This document shows positions 58,871 through 64,000 of a stretch of DNA of 64,000 bases, in pieces. This DNA is from Chloroflexota bacterium (GTDB taxonomy: Bacteria > Chloroflexota > Anaerolineae > Aggregatilineales > Phototrophicaceae), in contig JAIUNI010000002.1 of the NCBI GenBank assembly GCA_020161935.1, positions 798,699 through 862,698 on the forward strand, given 5' to 3'. The notes beneath the pieces are model-generated. The model was not told the origin of the DNA. It was given only the letters and a program-made list of their open reading frames with translations, and searched no databases. The position numbers and the translations under genes were made by a program. The first letter of the stretch is position 1. Each line of letters starts with the position of its first letter.

Positions 58871-59968
58871 ATGAGCCGCCAGGACCTCCTTTCCCGCCTG
58901 CTGCTGTTTTCCGCCCTTGTGTCGCTGCTGGTCGCCGGATGGGCGGGGCTTGTCCGCATGGGCTGGCAGATGCACCCCTTCGCGGCGGCTGACCACGGCC
59001 CGCTGATGATTTCCGGCTTTCTCGGCACACTCATCGCGCTTGAACGGGCGGTCGCGATCTCGGCGGTCTTCCCGCGTGGACGGCTGGCCTATGCCCCGCC
59101 AATCCTGTCGATGTTCGGCGCGGTCGCCCTCATCAGCGGCTTTCCGCGCGGCTTGGCGATTGGCTTGATGGTCGTCGGCAGCATCGGGTTAGTGATGGTC
59201 TATATCGTGATAATGCGCCACCAACCCGCGTTGTTTACCGTGACGATGGCGCTCGGCGCGGTCTGCTGGTTAGTTGGCAACCTCTTGTGGTTGGGCGGCC
59301 AGCCGATTTACCAACTGGTGAACTGGTGGGTCAACTTTTTGGTACTGACGATTGCGGGTGAGCGCTTGGAGCTTTCCCGCATCCTCCAGCACCCCCGGCA
59401 GGTACAGCGGCAGTTCATGGCGGTTCTCCTGCTCCTGCTGGCGAGTCTGGCGATGACACAGGTGAACTTGAACGCGGGTGTGCGGCTGGAAGGGTTAGCC
59501 GAAATCCTGCTGGGGCTGTGGCTGCTGCGCTACGATATTGCCCGCCGGACAGTCAAGCAAACTGGCCTGACGCGCTACATCGCCGCTTGCCTGCTGGCGG
59601 GTTATGCGTGGCTGCTGACGGGCGGGGTGCTGCGGCTCGTTTGGGGCGGCGCACCAGCAGGCCCGGTGTACGACGCGCTGCTCCACAGCGTACTGGTTGG
59701 CTTCACCTTTTCGATGATCTTTGGTCACGCCCTGATGATCCTCCCCGCCGTCGCCAAGCAGCATGTCCCGTTTAAGGCGCTTTTTTATACCCACCTCGTT
59801 CTGCTGCACGTTTCGCTGATCGTGCGGATGGTTGGCGATTTAGGCAGCCAGTTGAGCCTGCGCCAGTGGGGTGGAATGCTGAACGTCATTGCCATTCTGT
59901 TGTTCATCGGCAATACACTTTATGCCGTCCTCCGCGACCGCCGCGCCAACCATCCGCACGCGGCCTAG
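58871..59968 (+). CDS. NnrS-like membrane protein
   Basis: 365 residues, about 10-12 membrane helices. Contains the NnrS-like HPF...DHGPLMISGFLGTLIALE near the start, ERLELSRIL and the C-terminal HSVLVGFTFSMIFGHALMILP and THLVLLHVSLIVR, with histidines placed in helices as for a haem/copper membrane protein. NnrS protects against nitric oxide and is induced by NO-responsive regulators. Stop and start of the operon are 1 base apart, so it is tightly coupled to the hemerythrin gene. Confidence 0.88.
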   Translation: MSRQDLLSRLLLFSALVSLLVAGWAGLVRMGWQMHPFAAADHGPLMISGFLGTLIALERAVAISAVFPRGRLAYAPPILSMFGAVALISGFPRGLAIGLMVVGSIGLVMVYIVIMRHQPALFTVTMALGAVCWLVGNLLWLGGQPIYQLVNWWVNFLVLTIAGERLELSRILQHPRQVQRQFMAVLLLLLASLAMTQVNLNAGVRLEGLAEILLGLWLLRYDIARRTVKQTGLTRYIAACLLAGYAWLLTGGVLRLVWGGAPAGPVYDALLHSVLVGFTFSMIFGHALMILPAVAKQHVPFKALFYTHLVLLHVSLIVRMVGDLGSQLSLRQWGGMLNVIAILLFIGNTLYAVLRDRRANHPHAA

Positions 59969-59975
59969 CAGCCAG

Positions 59976-62231
59976 TTAGTCCAGCACTTGCAGGTTGGCG
60001 AAGCTGGCGGCAAGACGCTTGATTCCGGCTGAACGGAAGCTGACGGTCACTTCCTCATCCCCACCGGAACGCTTGCTCTCGATCACTACGCCTTCCCCGA
60101 ACTTGGCATGGCGCACGTTCTGACCCGTGCGGTACTTCAGGTTATCCTTGGGCGCGGGGGCAGGCGGTGTACGCGGTGGCGACCCGCCATACGGTGAAAT
60201 CGGTGCGCGGGAAGCCGAAGTCCGCGCCGGAAGTGCCGGACGATCCCACGTCGTCTCTTCGATATAGCTGCGCGTGTCGCGGGTACTCATCAACTTGGTG
60301 GACATGCCCTCGGTCAAGGTCGCAGGAATATCACGCAGGAAGCGCGAGGGAATACCGGGGCTGCTTTCGCCGAACATCATCCGGCGGAAGGCATACGTCA
60401 GGAAAACGCGCTGCATGGCACGGGTGATGCCCACGTACAGCAAGCGCCGTTCTTCCGCCATACCATCCGGTTCCTCGAACGAGCGCATATGCGGCAGGAT
60501 GCCTTCTTCCAACCCCGTCAGGAACACGTAAGGATATTCCAACCCTTTCGCGGCGTGCAGCGTCAGCAGTGTGACGGCGTTCATATCTTCGGAAAGGCTG
60601 TCCACATCGGCGACCAGCGCGATTTCTTCAAGGAACTCGCTCAGGGGGATACCTTTCTTCCCGTTGAGCAAGCCGCGAAGTTCGCGCACGTTTTCGTCGC
60701 GTTCCAGTGCTTCATCGGTGGTGTCGCTGGTTTCGTGCAGATGCAGGGTGTACTTGGTCTGGCTGATGACATCATCCAATAACGCGGCAAGGTCGTTCGA
60801 CTGGGCGATTTCCTGCCACGCCCGAAGCTGCTCGTAAAACTCGATGAACTTCTTGGTGCCGCTGTTGCCGAGCGGCGAGACTTCCCCATCCGCCAGCGCT
60901 TCCAACGCCCGTGAGAAGGTATAGCGCTGCTTGGCTGCCCACGCTTGGAAGTCATCGACCGACTTCTTGCCGATGCCGCGCTTCGGCACATTGATGATGC
61001 GGTTAAAGCTCACGCTGTCATCAGGGTTATTCACCAGCCGCAGATAGGCCAGCAGGTCACGGATTTCACGCCGTTTGTAGAAGCCGACCCCGCCCACCAG
61101 CTTGTACGGCACACCTTCCTTGATGAATGCTTCTTCCAGCGAGCGCGATTGGGCGTTGGTGCGGTACATCACGGCGAAGTCGCGGTAATCCATGCTCTGC
61201 TGCTTGCGGTTCTTCTCGATGAGCGTCACCACATATTCGGCTTCTTCTTGGTCGCTGTAGGCTTCATACACCGTAATCGGTGAGCCGCCCAGCTTATCGG
61301 TGAATAAGGCTTTCGGCGTGCGGTGGGTGTTCTGGTCAATAACCCCCCGCGCCGCGTCGAGGATAATCTGCGTCGAGCGATAGTTCTGCTCCAGCAAAAT
61401 CACCCGCGCCTGCGGGAAATCTTTGCGGAACTGCATCACGTTGCGGTAATCCGCGCCGCGGAAGGCGTAAATGGCCTGATCTTCATCACCGACCACGAAC
61501 ACGTTGTTTTGCGGGGCGGCAAGCTGGCTGACAAGGACATACTGCGCGGCGTTGGTATCCTGAAACTCATCTACCAGCAGGTATTCGTAGAATCGCTGGT
61601 ACTTCTCGCGCACCTCGGCGTTGTCGCGGAACAGGACGGCGGTATCCATCAGCAGATCGTCGAAATCACGGGCATTACTGGCAATTAAGAGTTCTTGGTA
61701 GCGGGCATACACGCGGCTGGTGACTTCGCCAACGTAACCCTGCCCGACGTATTCGCGCGGGCTGACCAGTTCATTCTTGGCGGTCGAGATGGCGTTCAGC
61801 AGCGAGCGCGGCTTATATTTTTTGCTGTCGAGGTTGAGTTCGTTTAACGTTTGCGCCACCACCGAGAGTTGATCGTCGGTGTCGTAAATCAGGAAGTCGG
61901 CGCGTTGGGGCGTATGTTCGTGTTCACGGCGGAGCAAGCGGGCGCAAATGGCGTGGAACGTACCCACCTGCAACCCCTTGAGCTTGTCATCAAGGATACG
62001 CTCGACACGCGCTTTCATCTCGCCGGCGGCCTTGTTGGTGAAGGTCACTGCCATGATCGCCGAGGGGTGAATGTTCCGGTCGCGGATGAGGTAAGCGATT
62101 CGGTGGGTGAGGACGCGGGTTTTACCGCTGCCCGGCCCGGCCAGCACCAGCACCGGCCCATCCGGCGCGGTGACGGCCTCGCGCTGTGCGTCGTTCAAGC
62201 CTGCGAGTAGATCCTGTGTACCTGCTGCCAT
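59976..62231 (-). CDS. pcrA: ATP-dependent DNA helicase PcrA/UvrD
   Basis: 751 residues, the PcrA/UvrD length. Superfamily 1A motifs are complete: AGPGSGKTR (motif I, 31-39), LVDEFQDTNAAQY (II), VGDEDQAIYAFRGAD (III), LEQNYRS (IV), VTLLTLHAAKGLEYPYVFL (V) and EERRLLYVGITRA (VI). The C-terminus has the PcrA-type Tudor fold that binds RNA polymerase (RTGQNVRHAKFGEGVVIE). It acts in excision repair and in removing stalled RNA polymerase. GGAG precedes the ATG. Confidence 0.96.
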   Translation of the reverse strand: MAAGTQDLLAGLNDAQREAVTAPDGPVLVLAGPGSGKTRVLTHRIAYLIRDRNIHPSAIMAVTFTNKAAGEMKARVERILDDKLKGLQVGTFHAICARLLRREHEHTPQRADFLIYDTDDQLSVVAQTLNELNLDSKKYKPRSLLNAISTAKNELVSPREYVGQGYVGEVTSRVYARYQELLIASNARDFDDLLMDTAVLFRDNAEVREKYQRFYEYLLVDEFQDTNAAQYVLVSQLAAPQNNVFVVGDEDQAIYAFRGADYRNVMQFRKDFPQARVILLEQNYRSTQIILDAARGVIDQNTHRTPKALFTDKLGGSPITVYEAYSDQEEAEYVVTLIEKNRKQQSMDYRDFAVMYRTNAQSRSLEEAFIKEGVPYKLVGGVGFYKRREIRDLLAYLRLVNNPDDSVSFNRIINVPKRGIGKKSVDDFQAWAAKQRYTFSRALEALADGEVSPLGNSGTKKFIEFYEQLRAWQEIAQSNDLAALLDDVISQTKYTLHLHETSDTTDEALERDENVRELRGLLNGKKGIPLSEFLEEIALVADVDSLSEDMNAVTLLTLHAAKGLEYPYVFLTGLEEGILPHMRSFEEPDGMAEERRLLYVGITRAMQRVFLTYAFRRMMFGESSPGIPSRFLRDIPATLTEGMSTKLMSTRDTRSYIEETTWDRPALPARTSASRAPISPYGGSPPRTPPAPAPKDNLKYRTGQNVRHAKFGEGVVIESKRSGGDEEVTVSFRSAGIKRLAASFANLQVLD

Positions 62232-62345
62232 CGCGTCTGCTCCATTTGTTCTGATGTGGACGATTGTAGCAGGTTCAGGGTCAAGCCGTTAGAGACGAAT
62301 TTTTAACGCAAAGACGCAAGAGAGCAAAAACACATGCTTGCTTTG

Positions 62346-62371
62346 TGTAGGGACAGCAGACAGGCTGTCCG
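62346..62371. repeat. Dispersed palindromic element, copy 4
   Basis: TGTAGGGACAGC, a six-base loop region, then GCTGTCCG; 26 bases identical to the copy at 62504-62529. Confidence 0.85.
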
Positions 62372-62448
62372 TTATGCAGCAAGTGAAGATCGTTTGTTGG
62401 GAGGATGCGTCCCTCCTCCGCACCAGCAGCCACAAACATCACCGCGCC

Positions 62449-62474
62449 TGTAGGGGCGCAAGGCTTGTGCCCTC
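62449..62474. repeat. Dispersed palindromic element, copy 5
   Basis: TGTAGGGGCGCAAG and CTTGTGCCCT form an imperfect hairpin; the left arm starts with the TGTAGGGG of the family. Confidence 0.65.
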
Positions 62475-62503
62475 TTGCCACCGACCACCTATGCAACCAC
62501 GTC

Positions 62504-62529
62504 TGTAGGGACAGCAGACAGGCTGTCCG
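62504..62529. repeat. Dispersed palindromic element, copy 6
   Basis: 26 bases identical to 62346-62371, 158 bases away. The 427-base spacer between pcrA and the next gene carries three such elements and no gene. Confidence 0.85.
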
Positions 62530-62658
62530 CTGCTCCAAAACCTTAAATGGTTTCTTTAGACCAACCAGAAGCCGTCTAATTGACGGAGGTTAATCAACAG
62601 GTCGGATTTGGCAAAGGTCGTCTATGCTGAAATGATACCTATCCATGAAAGTTAGCTT

Positions 62659-63792
62659 ATGCGTACCAAACTGCCCCTCCTGCTTAGCCTCTTACTCTGT
62701 TTGCAATTATCAACTGTATTCGCGGATGCGAACAAACCGCCCTTACCCCCACGTGATGTCATTACAGCCGAGAATGCTCATAACCTAATGCAGCTAGCAG
62801 AGTTTGCTTACGGATTGAGTGCAAGTGGTGTTGCCTTTAGTCCCGATAGCAAAACACTGGTAGTTGGGGGAAACAATTTACCAATTCTATGGGATGTTTC
62901 GTCCGGCTCAGTGATTGGAATACTTCAGGCTCAAATGTCTGGAGACGTATGGGGACCTTCAAGTAGAGTCGCATTTAGTTCAGATGGAAAATATGTAGTG
63001 GCAACTGGTTTTGATACGACATTTATCGAAGGCAGTGAGGGCACTAGAGCAATTTTATGTATTTGGGAAACCGAAAAATATGACTTGATCGCTATGATAA
63101 AAGGTCATGGCGGACAATATGGTCAGGAAATCCGTAGAGTCGTCTTTAATCCAAATAACCAAGAGTTTGCAATTTCAAATCCGTCGAGCATATGGAGCAT
63201 CCAGCAAGTTAAAAAGGGAAAAATAATTGACAAGGAGGAAGCGTTCTTAACCCTAACCGTAGGTTATGAAAGAGGAGCCACAATAGCATATGCACCGGAC
63301 GGCCAAAGTATTCTAACCAGCAGTCAGGATGGGACGATCCGGTTCTGGAACGCAGCAAACGGCACACTTCAGAAAACACTGAAGTTAAAAGATAGATTGA
63401 TTTGGGACATGACTTATAGCCCTAACGGAAAATTGTTTGCATTCACAACTAGTCAAATTGCTCGGTCTACAGACCAAGATTTACCCAACACGTACACCAA
63501 CCACAAAATTCAAGCGCGTGATGTAAAAACCAATCAATTGATACTCGACATAAAAGACTTACCTCAAGCTATAAATGCGATTTTCTTTAGTCCTGATAGT
63601 CGATTATTAGCGTCAGCCGGTGATGATGGCAGCACACGCCTATGGAATGTAGCAACTGGAAAACAACTCGCGCTGTTGCAGGTGAATGATCAAATTATAT
63701 GGGATGCAGCCTTCAGCCCCGATGGCACGCTCATCGCGACTGCCAGCCGTGACGGAACCGTACGCTTGTGGGGTGTACCGTCGAATAGCTAA
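62659..63792 (+). CDS. Exported WD40 repeat protein without DUF4082
   Basis: 377 residues with a signal peptide (MRTKLPLLLSLLLCLQLSTV, cut near FADA). The body is a WD40 propeller (about 45-375): GVAFSPDSKTLVVGGNN, IAYAPDGQSILTSSQDGTI then FWNAANGTL, FFSPDSRLLASAGDDGSTRL, and AAFSPDGTLIATASRDGTVRL. The gene is AT-rich and its propeller resembles those at 26414 and 27925, but there is no DUF4082 tail. No clear ribosome-binding site. Function unknown; likely a surface protein. Confidence 0.85.
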   Translation: MRTKLPLLLSLLLCLQLSTVFADANKPPLPPRDVITAENAHNLMQLAEFAYGLSASGVAFSPDSKTLVVGGNNLPILWDVSSGSVIGILQAQMSGDVWGPSSRVAFSSDGKYVVATGFDTTFIEGSEGTRAILCIWETEKYDLIAMIKGHGGQYGQEIRRVVFNPNNQEFAISNPSSIWSIQQVKKGKIIDKEEAFLTLTVGYERGATIAYAPDGQSILTSSQDGTIRFWNAANGTLQKTLKLKDRLIWDMTYSPNGKLFAFTTSQIARSTDQDLPNTYTNHKIQARDVKTNQLILDIKDLPQAINAIFFSPDSRLLASAGDDGSTRLWNVATGKQLALLQVNDQIIWDAAFSPDGTLIATASRDGTVRLWGVPSNS

Positions 63793-63904
63793 CACTCAAA
63801 CAATCACATGACATCAGCACAAAACATCGTTCAAAACGCGGACACTAAAGTTTGAAAACTCTAACCGTACTCGCTTCCTAAAATTTGTGCAAAGAAAGAG
63901 ACAA

Positions 63905-64000
63905 ATGAGCGAAAAACCACTCCTCACGAAAAGCTCGAAAGACCGCATAGGCGAACGGATGAGCGGAATCAAGCAGGACAGTATGAAGGGTGGCATGATG
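63905..64000 (+). CDS. Possible start of a gene truncated by the window edge
   Basis: An ATG after the weak site AAAGAG opens 32 codons (MSEKPLLTKSSKDRIGERMS...) to the end of the window. The sequence is charged and without signal; identity cannot be judged. The 110 bases before it (63793-63904) show nothing else. Confidence 0.35.
   Translation, partial: MSEKPLLTKSSKDRIGERMSGIKQDSMKGGMM

Noticed and set aside
63814..63996. 60-residue minus-strand ORF at the window end
   Set aside because: No ribosome-binding site; the opposite strand has a more plausible start at 63905.

Overview
The window looks like a chromosomal segment of a Gram-positive-type (monoderm) member of the Chloroflexota, probably class Anaerolineae. 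This is inferred from protein style, not from a database search. Signs are the many exported proteins with Thr/Pro/Ala-rich linkers, stand-alone GAF/PAS histidine kinases, GldG and DUF4340 exported components, WD40 propellers with DUF4082, and frequent TTG starts. The backbone is GC-rich with several visibly AT-richer accessory patches (about 12.7-13.9 kb, 26.0-27.4 kb, 50.9-51.5 kb, 54.3-55.0 kb, 62.7-63.8 kb). No rRNA, CRISPR array, prophage or intact insertion sequence was seen.

Layout. 0-5 kb: the end of a GldG/DUF4340 ABC-type module, an FHA-FHA-TIR protein and a GAF-PAS histidine kinase. 5-10.8 kb: a MaoC-like hydratase, an esterase, a small basic protein and two tandem exported paralogues. 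11-18 kb: membrane proteins, a pair of nucleoside-deoxyribosyltransferase/TIR-like proteins, a lysine 2,3-aminomutase followed by an ATP-grasp ligase, DUF433 and DUF4058. 18-24.6 kb: a membrane histidine kinase divergent from a phosphate operon, in which PstS carries an N-terminal fasciclin domain, followed by pstC-pstA-pstB. 24.6-29.4 kb: a 14-bp tandem repeat array, a frame-broken exported gene and two WD40-DUF4082 mosaics. 29.4-34.2 kb: an MFS exporter and a kinase/tocopherol-cyclase-like pair. 35.5-40.7 kb: cdsA and four related TPR-membrane proteins, two with TolB-like extracellular propellers. 41-47.4 kb: a Crp/Fnr regulator, ferredoxin, RRM protein, macro-like domain and ClC channel. 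47.5-50.9 kb: the conserved translation cluster on the minus strand (tRNA-Thr, tRNA-Tyr, tRNA-Thr, rpmG, tRNA-Trp, secE, nusG, rplK, rplA), with an HNH endonuclease gene just upstream of the first tRNA. 51.6-57.5 kb: two lipoproteins, a ureohydrolase-fold protein, an FAD oxidoreductase and a VapBC pair. 57.7-60 kb: a DUF59 / hemerythrin-DUF2249 / NnrS-like operon behind a perfect FNR-type box. 60-64 kb: PcrA/UvrD helicase, dispersed palindromes and another WD40 protein.

Genes that appear to work together are the pst operon with its divergent kinase and 11/22-bp phased TTAA repeats, the NO/anaerobic-stress operon with its FNR-type site, the translation cluster, the KamA/ATP-grasp pair and the two-gene deoxyribosyltransferase/TIR-like pair. 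The best candidates for undescribed biology are the last two, the FAS1-PstS fusion, the FHA-TIR protein lacking the TIR catalytic Glu, and the WD40-DUF4082 module mosaic.
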